DNA from: Membranipora membranacea
Lineage: Eukaryota > Bryozoa > Gymnolaemata > Cheilostomatida > Membraniporidae
Reading direction: 5' to 3'
DNA: 60,000 bases
Assembly (NCBI GenBank): GCA_914767715.1
Contig: OU612075.1
Span: 12,526,001-12,586,000, forward strand
Shown here: in pieces, positions 35,278 through 50,200 of the stretch
How positions within the stretch are numbered: position 1 is the stretch's first letter
Layout: each line of letters starts with the position of its first letter
Position numbers and translations under genes: made by a program
The notes under the pieces: generated by a model
What the model saw: the letters and a program-made list of their open reading frames with translations, nothing else
What the model was told of the DNA's origin: nothing
Databases searched by the model: none

Positions 35278-38200
35278 ATGTTGAGAAGGAAAGCTAAGCA
35301 ACTGCCAACCAAGCTGTCATCTCCTGACAAAAAGACTGTTAAAGCACCTGTTAATGATGCGGTAAAGCAAGAAGATGTATTCGTCGAACGTGAACAACCC
35401 CCTATAAACAGATCAGACAAACGGAGAGAATTCTTAACCAAGAAACAGCTACAGAGGGCAGAAAGGAAGGAAGCTTTGGAGACGGCCACAGAGGCCATCG
35501 CTGATATAGTCGATAGATCTGCTGATGAGTATCTCAAGCTGTATGAGGAAGGAGAGAAGCTGGAAGCGGCTGTACTCGGTGCTGAAGATGATGTGCTGGA
35601 ACAGCTGAAGATGGATCAGGATTCTGATGATGAAGACAAAAAACAGGTGAGTATTTAGACTGCGCTGGATGAATTTATTAAATCTCTGACAAGAAAGCCG
35701 TTAAATTCTGTGTAGACACTGACACTGGTAAATGACAAAAACATAAAAAAATCAGGTCTCTGTCGTAAAAGTTAAAAAAAGTATGTTGTTTAATGTGACA
35801 CAGTCACACAGGTGTCGTAAAAAGCAGTCTTGGCCCCAAGCACAGTTTATACCTTTAAGACTTAGTCTAACTTTTGAAAGGTGGCAATTTGTGAAAAGTT
35901 CATGATTAACTAACTGATGGAAAACTTCAGCACTAATTTGCTTAACCAAAAAAGCGTGGTTCAACTTCTACAAAATTAAATTTGGACTTTTGAAATCATT
36001 CTTTGAATTTGATTGGCCTCACAATGTGACTTCATCATATCTAGCTTTTGTTCATTGATATCTGATATTTTGTAGAAACAAGTCAGGCGAAAAGCGGTGT
36101 GGGAAGATGATGATGATAAAGATGATTCTAAAAGGTGGGTTACAGTTTGAAATGAAGTTAAACTTTGTAAAATTTCTAATAATGATCATTTCCCTTATTA
36201 ATACTAGTTTGAATGGCAGATAAATTTGAAATTTACCCTGTACAAATAATTGCTAAAAAAAGCCATCTTCATACCGATTACCGTCATTATACTTGGGCAG
36301 TTGCGGAGCAATAGCAGTGCCAACTTTTAGAACTGAGCATTGATTTTGAAAACACACCATCTGACACTTCTCTGTGCCCTGTTTCAAATGAGAGTTATCT
36401 CCTCCTGGAAGACACAAAGTGATCATGTTTTATCCTTTAGCCTGTGATAAAATTGTAGAAATTACATAGTTTGGGGTTGGGTAAGAGTCCACCCCTGCAA
36501 GTAAGTTATAATTCATCTCTAGGACTCTTACATGTCCGCAGGAATGAAACCTGAACATGCATGTTAATAAAGTCATTGAATGCAACAGTGCATCGTGCTA
36601 AGTCGGCCTGGCTGTATGAAGGGTACCTTTTTCTCTTTGCTGAGTATTTATATCTTTATTTCTGCTTCAGAGTGAATGTGGTGATAGACTCCAGACACCG
36701 AAAACTGGCAAAGCTTGGTGAGGAGTCGATATCTAACAAAGAATATCAGGACAGGCTGAAAAGAAGGTAGGTCATGATGGGCTCAGACTCGCCAAAAGTT
36801 GTTTTTTTCAAATTAATATTGTGTATCTCACAAATGGTCAGCCAGTATTATGGTACATGATGTGTTACTGCTGAGACTCGAACTTGACCCAAGAGGCGGA
36901 AAGTATTTACAGGAGGAAAATTGCACTGTCATATCGCACAGGCTTGAAATAGTTAAATTTTACAATCTATATTTGACTCGATCTAATTACTTAAACGCAC
37001 CCCCACATTAGACAATTAAATTTCGTGTTGGCTTATATTGAGTCAGTCCGAAACTGTAGCTTGTACTCCCTCCTCTAGGTTAGGTATCTCAAAGTTAATT
37101 ATGACTGTGTCAACTATACTATACTATACATAGACCTCTGGTCAAATCCCTCTTGGTTACCTCCATACAAAATTCGGAGGGCAAGAAAATCTATCATGAG
37201 AACAACATCGATTGCCCGTTTTCTCCACTCATGATTCACCTGGGTGATGAATCTTGCCATACACATCATTAATTATCCCATCATTGATGCACTGTTACCT
37301 GGATTCGAGTTGTGTCCTCTTTTAGAATGAGCAGATAACTCCTCACCAAAGAAGTAAACCACACTGAGTGTGGGTGGTTGGTTCTTTGCAGTTGAATCGT
37401 CATTTGAGACAAACAAAAGGATGAGCATAATTTAGTGAGACTTAATCCATGTTTTATGGTGCAGGCAAAAGTCTTTATACATGGAAAGTTTTATATAGAT
37501 ATGTATTTATGTTTGTGTGTGTATATATATGTATGTATATCAATATATCACTTGTAGGTTTGAAATAGCAGTGGGTAGTCAGCCAGCCTGGGCAGATCTG
37601 GATTTGAAAGATTCTAAGAAGAAATACTCTGATGACGGTGAGTTGTCTTGATGAAGGCTAGGTCCTGATTTCGTGATCATTATAATACTTATTTTGAGAG
37701 TCATGATTTGTCTGTGTTAGTCTCTTGATGAGTAGTTTGTCCTGGTTTACTGAATATGTATGCTTATACTATGTTAAATCATGACCCTTATAAAACAGAA
37801 ATTAAGCCCAGTTTCTGTTCCCATCCCATTTACCTAGAGAAGTAATGATCATGAACATTTGTTTGAATTGATCTAAACCATTTCATGATGATCCCGCCCT
37901 TAATCTGTAGTTAGTGTCCAAACTGATTTTGCTGAAGCTTAGAGTTGTCTTTCTTTTGTCAATAGAAGCACTATGCAGAAGGTGTGTGCCGTAGCCATGG
38001 ACATCATTATGGTTGAATACGTATATCTCTAGGTCCACATCATACAGTCAATAGTCTGTGCCCTTCGGCTATATTTTGTTTCACTCACAGCAAACATGGA
38101 GTACAAGTGATGAAGATATATCAGTGCTGCTTATTACAAAACAAAACCACAAGCATTGAAACCCGTACGAGTTGCAAACTGTTTAATTGATACTGTATGT

Positions 38201-41200
38201 GTAGATCAACTTTGATCCAGTGTGCCTGCATTCCAGTCTCTCTAATTCTACAATAAGCTGGAAAATCCAAATGTAGGCAAATTGCATCATTCTTGTTCTA
38301 CCACATATGCTGGTAACAGTAAATTTAATGTAAATGACTCTTTATTAGCAGCTCACTAGCTGTCTTTACAGGACAAGAAACATTTTACATAGAAACATAA
38401 TCATTACAAATACACCTGAAATTCAACTTAACGCACCACTATACAAGGTAGGAGTGGGCAAGCTAGGCTAATGGTATAGAGAGTTCAACTCCACTAGCAG
38501 CATGGGTAGTGACTGTGATTCGGACCAGCAACCCTCAGATTGTCTAGCTTGCATCCCAGTGTAATGGTTACGTATTTTTACTCCCACTCAAAGTTGTATA
38601 CATCGATGTGATTCGTTTGCAGAGGATGAAGAGGAGAGGGAGTTATCCCATAAGACAGGAGATTATCTGAGTAAATCCTCTGTTAACTTACCACCGACTT
38701 ACCTAGAGTATAAACCTCTACCACATGCTAACAGAGCACAACCTCACAAAGTAAGGCATATTAAGGTGTCTCCGCTAAACAACCAGAATGTCAAGGTCGC
38801 TTTATTCCTTTTCGTTTAAAATGTCATAACTTGACAGCTAATTTTTTTGTCAGTCCAAAACCACTATTTGGTGTACAAAAACAATATGTTTATATTGATA
38901 TATTCTTCTGCGATAATCTGTTACATGGTCCTCCCAACTACTTGCACAAAATCTTTCACCTTTGAATATTGGCGAGTCACGAAAATGACGTAAATTGAGA
39001 TTTGAAATGTTTACTTGTGCAACTATGACATGTTCATGTTGTAAATATTACAGACGACTGCATCGACTGTTCGATTTCATCCCACCTCACAGGTGGTCAT
39101 GACTGCAGGGAAAGACAACTCACTCTCATTCTTTCAGGTTAGTCTATATGATTTTACAATGAAAGATCGAGTTTGAGCCAGAGTGCCCGCATTCGGAGTT
39201 GCTCTTCCTCTGACTTTTCAGTAAGTAGACTGAGAACTACTCAAATGCAGACTGACTTGATCAAACTTGATTCGTATAGGAACTCGCAAATGACTGCTTT
39301 ACAATTGGTCCCTCTCCCCATGAACTGAAATGACTGCTTTGCTGCTATTGGAAGAGATTTGATATGATACAATGATAACAACTTACTTGCACACCATCTA
39401 TGGTCAAATAAAAATATGTCTTGTGATACCGCCAATAAATATCTATAAATGTCAATCAGGAAATTCCTCAAGTTTTGATGGATGGTTTTCGAATGAGACT
39501 GCATGCCTTTAAAGTCTTCAGACAGATCTCAATGACATACAGGTGATCTAAATTACAAATTTCCTTAACAGAAATTTCACATTCTTTGCTTTCTGTCTTA
39601 GCTAAAAAACTGTTCATCTTCAATTTCAGGTAGATGGGCGGAAAAATGAAAAGATCCAGACTGTTTTCATGGAAAAGTTCCCTATATACTGCGCTAGGTT
39701 TAATACTAGTGGGTCTAATGTCATATGCTCATCGAAATACCCGACATTTCACGATTATGATATGCTCTCAGGGAAACTCACAAGCATACAGGCTATTAAA
39801 GGTTTGTCATTGGTCGAGGATTAATAGTTCGTAAATTCCTGTCTTTGGCGGACACTTTTTCATAGCGGAAACTTTCAGTCATTCTTATGTGCTGTCAAGC
39901 TAATTTGATGTTAATTTGAAAGCCAATGTCTCATCGGATAAAGAACTGCGGGTTATTAGAAAGACGCCGTTGCCTAGTATTGGCTATCTATTTTCGTTCT
40001 CGGAAAATTAATTGCCAAATATATCAATCACCGTGTTCCACTATCACCTTGCATAGTCACTTTAGGCGTCCTTGCCTACTTATGAGGTTGATTAAAATCT
40101 GATGTCATATCACACGCCTCATCCCGAAACATGGGCGGCAAAATACAATGATGAGCTATTTAACAAAAAGTGGAAGTCGTTTCCCTATTGACAGCCAACA
40201 ATGGACGGCAATGACGTTGGCTTCTTTTGCCTGGTTGTAGTCTTGTCAACACAACACTCTTATCCAATGGAAGAACCCCTGAGCTAGACACCCTTGCTCC
40301 TAGCAATTTATCCATACTTGTACACGACAACAGCTGAAATCCTGTGCCCTAACCAACGCATGACCTCGGAATGAATTTGTGATATTTCATACGGAAGTTT
40401 GTCCTTGACAATTCTAAAAATCAAATGCGGTTTGAACTTTCAACAAAACTGCACATTCCATATGCATATTCAAAAGAATAACGTTTATTTTTACCAACTT
40501 TGTTTGACGCTCTCCGCTTGTGAGGTCGCCGAGTACATCAAGCGCTCTTTTTTTCCCTCCAGGGTTAGACAGACAGCCAATGACTTACTTTGAAGTGTCG
40601 CCTTGTGGAAGATACATCGCCTTCAGAGGACAATATGGATATACCCACATCATCTCTACCGCTGTGAGTAAAAAAGAAATTGATATATATATAAACAACC
40701 TAATGAAAAGTAGCGTTGTTCACGCGACCACAGGCACCCATGGCTGTGTGAACAAGGCTGAATGAAAACTCCAATGTGCTGAGTAATATTATAATGTTAT
40801 TATCTTTCTTCAGACTATTGATTTTCACACAGAGTGCCAATCCTTTAAAAGTCTCGTTACATAAATTATATATTATATGTTTATTATAATATTACTCAGC
40901 TTATTGCACTTTTTATTAGGTTATTTTTTAGGATGACACCACTTATAATGATATAGTCTTGTATGATTTTATTTCTGGTGTGTGAGGTGGCAGTATATTA
41001 ATGTTGCAGTTATCGGTGTGAGTGAGTATGTATGTGTATTGCCTAAACATATAAATACTAGTATTTATATGTTCATGGTGTATTGTATTCTGTCACGTGT
41101 TAAGAAACATAATGTTTTGTCGAGTTACAAAAGGTCTGGTACTAGTCCTCTAAAACTATTGCACACAATAAAATTGATCTTTAAAAGAAGACTGAACTTA

Positions 41201-44200
41201 AAAACTGTTCACAACATTGTCGCCGTAGCTCTATTCTACCATCAGTGTTGCGGTAGTACCCATATGACAGAGTATCTATAGTTAGTAGGGGGCATAGAGT
41301 CATTTGTATATATTGTGAATGGTGATAATGCGCACACAAATTTCCCTTTTGCCAATGGTGTAAATTGCAGGCTGTTTCTGTCGTGTGTGTGACAGACATA
41401 TATTAAAGCATGTCATTCCAGGAAAAAGGGAATGTATAGAGGAATAGAAGAGAGTATTTTGCTCTGAACGACACAAAAAGCCAACTTATAACTCATAATT
41501 CACACCCAGTATTTTATAATTTTACATTGTCAGATAGGCCTACACAACAGAATTTTTATTAATCTTCCCAGGCTCCAGCAAGGAGTTGGAAGTGTTCACT
41601 TCAAACTTCTTGGCTTCATGCTGTCATTCTACAAACGACTCTGCCAAACTACCTACATTAGATAAACAAATGGTCACTGACCGCAAAAAAATTCAGATTT
41701 TTGACGCCAGTTTACAACCTCTGTGACACAAACATGCAAATAGTATCCCGAGAGTGGTATCTCCGAGAGGATACAGACGCCTAGATTTAATAGGAACTGA
41801 TACCGCTCTTCGTTTTGTAGGATGATCACAGAAACCATGTTATGGAATAGAGATATTCCTACTCTCTCATCGTATTGGGTGTATCGTTTGGCTGAATCTT
41901 TCTTAGCGATTAAATGTATCTTCTTTGATTTTTTGTGAATTCACTTGCACTCTTAATTAAAGCCTATTTTCAGACGGTGCTGATCCGAGTAAAGATGTTC
42001 CTACTCACTGAATTAAGCGGTTGACTGTTTCATAGCATATAATTAGAATTAAGAATAGTTAGAATTAAGATGAAATCACTTACACTCTGAGATGTTTGGG
42101 TAACCTTTTATTAGGTCGATCCAAAACACTTACCTTTTAACTGTTTACTGTTTTATTCTTTGTAGTCTAAGGAGTTGGTTTGTCAGCTTAAGATGAACGG
42201 ATCTGTTAGGGCGATCGTTTTCTCCAGTGATGGAAGATACCTCTACACATTCGGAGGTATGTATATATATATAAATCCAAATATATATATATATATGATG
42301 TATTATGTAAAGGTTGTTTCGCTTATGGGTCTTAGATCTGCAGAATCTTATTCCAGTCATTGATTGCGTCCTCATCTTAGCAGGTCCCAATGAGTTACAG
42401 ACACTACATCTCAGTGAAATAATATTGTTAATCATGTTCTGGTGGTAATTGTGGAAAATTTGAAAATGTCGACCAGTAACATTGGATCTTCACCTATCAA
42501 TATAAGACATGATAATACCTATAGCATTGAAATTTGCTCCTATATAGCGCATGTGCACCAATCAATTCAATTTGGTTATCTTCGCACCTTAGCGTTTGGA
42601 TTAATCCAAACGTGCCTGAGTTCCCAAACGAAAAGTTGCCCTACCCGTGCTCAGAAAAAGTTAGTGTATACAGGCAAAATGTATTTAGGTCATTTGCACT
42701 ACTTTGTGGAACTGCTGCTACAATGCAGAGAGATACAGAGTCGATCTGCAAGCATCAAAATTTGGTCATCACATAAAATGCATTCCAAGTGTTGTGATTT
42801 TGTGATATTTAAAAAAAAGGAAATTAGTGTGAGTTCAATGACTGAGCGCACAAACATCAGATGATCGTCTTCTACTGGTATCGAGCCTGCCACTTCAACG
42901 TTGAATCCCCGGATATCTGAAAAGATGCATCGGATTTTAAGGTACTATAAATGAGTAGCCTACCATTCCCCAAAACTCCCCAAAACTTGAATATCCTAGA
43001 TACCATTTGGAAGAATGCCTGGATATTGAAGAAACACCAAAATTATTGAACTATTGACAGAAACTTGGATGGTAAATCATGAGCGGGGGATGGGGGTAAG
43101 TTAGCTATGTAATTATATCGTGATATCCTGTTACTTTGAGGAAACCGCCCATTTACGGTCACAATTAAAAAAGGCCTCTATTAGAGTCTAGTGACAAAAG
43201 ATAGTATTTAAAAAGAGCAGATGATGCTGTTCTTGGTTGTGCGCCAGATCACTGGGCGTTTATGTTTTAAGCAGAGCGCATGTATTTGCTTGCCAAATCA
43301 GAACCAATCTTTGCCTGACTACAGCTTTGCGAGAACCAGGCACGGCACGGTGCTGACAATGACAAGTCTCGTGATAGTATGTGACTGGTAATGTCACTCA
43401 GATGTCAGCACAAGATGCATTTACTGTTTAGATTTTTCAGCATGAAGATTTAGGATTGGGAGGATAATATGCCATGCAAAACTTCCTCAAAGCTAAATTG
43501 ATAAAGATAGATTTGTTTATGTAGCTGGTTTTTTTTTGTGGTATTTGTGTTGTTACAATCCAAGCTAAAAATGGCATGCCGATGATTCAGGCATATGTTG
43601 ACCTGCTTATGAGAACGCTGAGGAAATACTAAATCAAAGCTCACGTAGTCAAAAATTATTGTCACTTTTTAATTTATAATAACCAGCGATATTGATGAAT
43701 GGTTATATAATAACTCAATCTTAAAGAAATGAGTGACACTTTTTGTGCTAAAGATTTACCCAGTAAACATACAACTTCTCCATCAAGATATGACGTCAGC
43801 GTTGATAATGCCGAAAGTTATGATTTTGTGTAAGTTTTTGCTGTTGAATTATAAGATTTTGAGTGAGGTTTTAAGAATTTATGGCTATGATACCGTCATC
43901 GAGTTTATATGGTATCTCATAGCCTATCATAGTAAAATGAAGTCTGATCTGCCATGATACAACTCTATAGGCTAAGCCTTGAAGGCTGAGATCACCTACA
44001 TGAACTTGGGCTATTGCCATCATGAGTTCATTCGAGGCAGGAGTACCAGGTTCAATTCCACTACATCTCAAGCTGACTATAATATGGCGTTAGTCACCCT
44101 AATATATCAAATTAGTGTATAACATAAGATAACATCTTTTATCGGGCTTAGCGTTCATGAGTACTTGGAAGGAATATACTCATATATTTTCTAGAAATCT

Positions 44201-47200
44201 GCATAGAATATTGTATGAAAGTCCCATTGTAGCGCAATTCTCAAATTGCCATTCAAGAAAAGTTGGCACGACAAACAATATACTGAAGCCAGTACCATAA
44301 ATATATTACATACTGCTAAGTAAATCGGATGTATTAATGAATATATTATTGCCATATTGAGTATAAGCGTCAGGATGATCGAGCGCATAGTTTTTGGGGT
44401 ATTAGGTATTATAAATCCAGAATAAAAAAATGTCATAAGGCATTTCTTGAAATATGTTGTCAAAGGCTTAAGAAAATTGGTGTCACAGTTGCGAAAATTT
44501 GGAACGGCTTATTTTTAGATCACATAGAAAAATGGTTGGGTATTATGATGCCTTCATTGTTGACCATTAGACGTGAAAGGCGGAGAACCTTGGCAGGGTC
44601 CATTTGTGGACCCGTACAAATGACTTTCGTCCAAATATAAATGCCCTGGACGCATTCTATTATTATTTCAGACTGCAAAACAATTCTTTCATCATTATTT
44701 TCTTCCATTTATCAACTCCAAGAATGCCATGTCACGGTCAAAATTGTCCATTGTTACTAGGCATAAATATATATCACTATTTATTTTTGAAATAACAGCA
44801 GTCTTATTTTGAGTGTTTCCCATTAGCGAACATATCAAAAATTGGTTTGCAAGGTCAATTTATAAGGTGCTCATGTAAGATTCATTTTTGCAGCTCATAC
44901 TTTTCTTAGAAATGATTATATGCAGTAAATTATGTGACCATGTATTTTTGTTTCTCTATCAACCTTTATCCTGTAACCTGTAACACTACCAACATACGCT
45001 GAGAAAACAGCTCAGTCACTACCAGGGATCTATGCAATAAGATTTTTGGGCTCGAACAGCTCGATTGTACATACTCTGGTAGTGACGGGCCGTATGATTG
45101 TGTTTGGTAGCAATTTTTCCAAATCTTAGTCAAAACCACATGCTTGTCAGCTACGGCTGCCAGTCCTTTTTTTAGCGAATGTGAATTGATGCCATTAGTT
45201 ATTCACCACCAGGTGTTTGTTGCTGCATGTGCTGTAGGTCCAAGTACAATCTGGGGACCTCTTCTTGGTATAATTTCCTCCCCCCCCCCCTGGCAGCCTC
45301 GAGTGTACCTAATGCTCACTGCGTCAACCAATATTCATTCTGATTTTGTATAAATGTTGTTATGTTGTTTGCATGGTGTTACTGTTTGAAAGGGTGGTTT
45401 TTTCAGGAGTTGTGACAGATAAATGTTCCTGTTTTAGATGATGCTGAAGTGTATGTTTGGGATATGAATAGTAGACAATGTATACACAAGTTCAGAGATG
45501 ATGGATGCCTAAATGGGACAAGTATTACGACGGATGTGTCAGATAAATATATAGTCACTGGGTGAGTTCCTGTTTACACTCTATGAGAAGTGCTATTTAT
45601 GCCCTTATCTAACTCACGTTCATTTATAGTTTCGATACCCTGATATACTGTGTGCGAAACCTTGATGTTGCTCGGTTTCCATTTGTTTCTGGTATCATCA
45701 GTATGGGTCTACGGACTGTATACTAATGTGGCACAGGAGCATTTGAGGTCTAATATCCTTCCTTAACCATTGTGATCCGCCAGGAAACGAACACATGATG
45801 TTTCAATTGAAAAACCCATGCCCTATCCATTGCACCACGGCTGACCACCACCACTACACTTCCTCATATGTTAGTACCTGAACGTTGACGTCAGCGGTTG
45901 TGGGATGCACGGGGGTAAACATCGATTGGCCAATCATATGCTAGGAAATATCCTTGGCAAACAAATCACTTGATTCTTATGGTTGGTTTTATGGGGAAAC
46001 AAAGTAAGGATAGATGACCATCCCCCCCCCACACCTCATACATCATTATCACAATTTAGCTAGCATCAGCAGCCTTTGAAATATGAACGTACCTAACTCT
46101 AGATATCAAATAACCACCCTCAACCCACAAGTATTCCCCCCTTGCACTTGATCTCTTACGTTTTGGTACTCCCTGTTATGAAATTACCAAACACAGAACA
46201 GAGCAACATGTAACCTTCTTTACACTCTTCGATTCAGCTTTGTTTTCAAAAGCAATGTTATGACATCACACATACGCAATCTTATTTTTATTCCCCGTTG
46301 TACACCAGCACAATCATGAGAGCAAAACATATTAAAAGAAGTTTTCCAACATTTTGAGTTTCCATGTACCTTAATATTATTACGCTACAACCTTGGAATG
46401 GCTGAGCGAGCATTGTGATCATGTAAGCCAAAATTTTATTGATAGTCTAACTGACAAGGTTGAAACGATGAAAATTGAGATTGTTCGACGTCAAAACAGT
46501 TGTATGAACAGCGGAAAGTTTAAAGGCAACAATGACAATCTCACCAATTCAGGATATAAGCTCGAAAAACACAATGATGGCCAAAAATATATATATTACA
46601 TAAATATGGATGGTATAGAATATTGGTTATTCATTTTTCTTCGAGGCACTTGATCCCTCACGTCAGCACGGTTTCTGACCTTTGAATGTTGAGGGTCATT
46701 TTTGTCCTTTTCATTTTGAAGAGTTTGTCGGTGCTAGTATAAATCTTAAGATAATACCTATCTTCTGCCGTCCAAATCAGCATGCTCCTCATTAAATTTG
46801 TATCTGTTTCCCTTTCAATACCATGCACCATCGCCAGTGGGTCCAGCTCTGCTTGCAATCCGATATGACCCATTATCAAAGCTACAATAGAAGATATGAT
46901 CCACATCAGATTAACAAAATAATGGTATTCACATGTTCATCCAATTGTTTACGGAATACAGGGGTTTCTATGTTCGTAACTTCAGAATTTCACAATCTGC
47001 GCAAAACTGACATGTGCATCATCATTCATCATCAATAGTACATTGTTTGGATATAGTATCTATTCTAAACTCTCCAACTATTTCTACCAGTATGTCAAAT
47101 GTCTCCATTTTGCTTTTGAAACCACAATTTTTTTTTTCAGGGGAGACCCCCGTGTCCCCCTAGTGGGAGGGCACTCTGGCATTCCTCTTCAACCCTCCCG

Positions 47201-50200
47201 CTGGCCCGTTCCATGTTCCCCCCCCCTCACATGTTGCCAAGCAAGGCTCATTTAAAATTAGAAAATATGAAATTGGCTCTTCCTATGAAAAAGGTTGGGT
47301 ACCCAGGATTTATATTAAGTTCTCACCTGTATTCAAAAATGTCTCGCTTCCAAGTCTGACTTCTTCCTTTTTTCTGCTCTGCTAAAGTCCGGCTACGTTG
47401 ATGCTCTATACCAAACAACCGGATGGGCTCACACCAGTCTTTCCTAGTTTTGAGATTTATCAGTTATCTATGACTGCCAAATTTTGTTTGCATTGTTTTG
47501 AATAGTCTCCTCCGTTTTGTACAACCCACTTTGTACAACCCACCCACCACTATATCTTTATATACAAGGCTTGCCAGGGTTTGGAGATTTGACATAAGTA
47601 TGATGAATTAGGCGCGTGTCGTTTATGTCACAGAAATCTTATTATTACTCCATTGACGACAGAGTTTAAAAGTCACGCGGTCCTTGACTCCACTTTTTTT
47701 TCAGGCAGGATGTGGACATTATACACAAATCAATTTCTTTTGATATTGCTTGATATAATGTGAAAATAAACAGATGAGTTGAACCTGTGGTCGTGAGTGA
47801 AAGACCCTGTCAGTAAAGTATCTCTATAAGACCGTGTGGAATTATCTGATGTACAAAAATAAAGTCAGATGATCATGCAAACAGCTCAACACATAGCCAT
47901 AAATGAGAGAGGCAAAAATCATTCATTGTCAGTGGCCAACCTTGCCAGAAACAAACGTCAGCACTCTCATGGTCGGATGTTTCAACTCTAAAATATCTAA
48001 CACAGTGTCACAACTGTCAGAGAGATGTGTATGGCCTCATTTATTGATTGTATTTGCTATCAATAGATAGGACCAGTTGCCAAATATCAGTCGGAGCATT
48101 TTTATGCTTGACCTTGACACAATTATTGCAGTTTCCTTGATTCGTCCTTGCAGATCAGACGTTGGAGTCGTGAATATATACAACCGCTCTGATTGCCTTA
48201 GTAAACGAGATCCAAAGCCAATCAAGGTGGTAAACAACTTGCTGACTCAATGTGATACAGCAAAGTTCAACTCGACCACGGAGCTGTTGGCCCTCGCCTC
48301 ATCTAGCACTGAGAAATCTGTGAAACTGGTGAGTGGACTACCATTTGATGCTTACGCATGTGTGTCTGTCTGGCTCTCTGTGCTTCAAGAATAAAGAAAA
48401 TGCATCTTACCCTAATACCCTAATCTTACCCCGAATACATGATAGCGATTATTCTTCACTGTGTTGGTTGAAAGAAAAGATGTTTCTAGTGGCTGCCTCC
48501 TCCAGTAACAAGCCTTTTTTTTCCTAACTAGTAGCTTGTTCAACATGGCAGCTCATTTATTTAAGTCTTGAAGGTTGCTAGAAAAGGAATGAGTTGAGAG
48601 CCTTATGGATGTCAAATTTGGAATCTCCATCCTCCATCACATCTGTCCACTATTTTACAATGCTATCAGTATCATATTCGAGAAGTTTTTCCAAATAGTG
48701 TGTAAAAGAAATTTGGAGTTAAGTGGAGATAAATCCGAAAATTTGATAGTGTCGATAGAGCTCAATGATGATGTGTGATGATCATTATGTGTCAATTATA
48801 GTAACTTTTTCAAACAAAGGCTGGAGATACTCCAAATACACTTCTATGGGCTCATGTAAGGTCTTAGGAGTTGTAAAGTAGCAGACTACCACAAAAATTA
48901 TATTTTGATATTTGATGCGTAATGATGTACTCCTTCTAAATTTACATGTTGAAATAAAACATTAAATTAGGGAATTTTAATAGCAAACCCTCTTCCACCT
49001 TTTTGTTCCAGTAACAGGCATACCCAATATGATTGGCCAAGTGCAAAATACTCTCGTAATAAATATATTGCCGGAAAAAGTTTATTTAGAAAAGTATTTG
49101 TATCTAGAATTAAAGCAGTTATCTTTAGTTTCTTTTAATTTAGACACAAAAACAGTCCTGTCAATTGAAAATTCATCAACAAAAACAATATTTTTGCCTT
49201 CAATAAAAAAGAAATACGCTTTTTTATGAGATTATAAAGAAAACATAGCTTCTCAATTTAATTCAGTTTTTTGCAGCCATTTGGATTTGGGGGCTGCAGA
49301 CCGCCCTGTGCTGCAGAACTAGAGCCTATACCAAAGATTTTGATTGTTGAGTAAGTTGCCTATCTGTGAAAGCAAATTGCAAGTGGATTTTTATCTAGTG
49401 GTGCTAGGGTTGTATGCTGTCTAGATCAAGAGCTTGATTAGATAGGCCTACTGGGATACTAAGAGACTTGATGGCGATGTGTCACATGCCCTGGAAGGAA
49501 TTCCCTCTATTGATGTCACAGCTTCAGGGGATATCCCATAACAGTTTGTTTTTATACCCATCAGATATTGTTCCCTATATCACACCACTTGATGGCAGCG
49601 AAGTGATAAAAATAGATGGATATATGTAATGAAGCATGGATATCTCAAATCTGACATTCATTATGCTCTGAACTCATTCCTCATTTGTCAATTTTTAAGT
49701 AAACCAGAACTATGATTTTTTATTACCATTTTGGACACTGTGGTGGAAGAAGTTAAACACCAATCAACAAGACTGACGCAGATTCAAATATCATAAAGCC
49801 TTTCCGCATTCATGAGTCATCAACTCATCATCACCATCATCCTGATACGATTAATATTATTATTAATACCATATTAATATCATGATGCCCAATAAAGTGC
49901 TACAAAATGTAATTTCATTCTACTTAGCTCTAGCACGTACAAGCTGTGAATACTTTGCTCGGAAGTTAACACATTTTATTTTAGGATTAGGATTATTACA
50001 ATCACAAGTTATATTTAAAACATTAACATCACTGCTTACATGACTAGGAAGTCCCTCCCAAAGCCGAAAACTCTCGCATGACACAATGTTGCTATGAATT
50101 AATGGATTGGTGGTAAAATACATAGTATGACTATTTGCGGAGTAAATTCATCAGTATGGTAACTTAGTGTCAGTAATTTGATCTAGCTCAAATTCTGGCA

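Noticed and set aside
38105-38200. Possible box C/D snoRNA (GTGATGA) in a UTP18 intron, attractive because the host gene is a ribosome-assembly factor
   Set aside because: No D box (CTGA) at a suitable distance and no terminal stem.
46393-46653. 86-codon frame in UTP18 intron 11
   Set aside because: No recognisable domain, no flanking splice sites in phase with UTP18, and low-complexity ends. Treated as chance.
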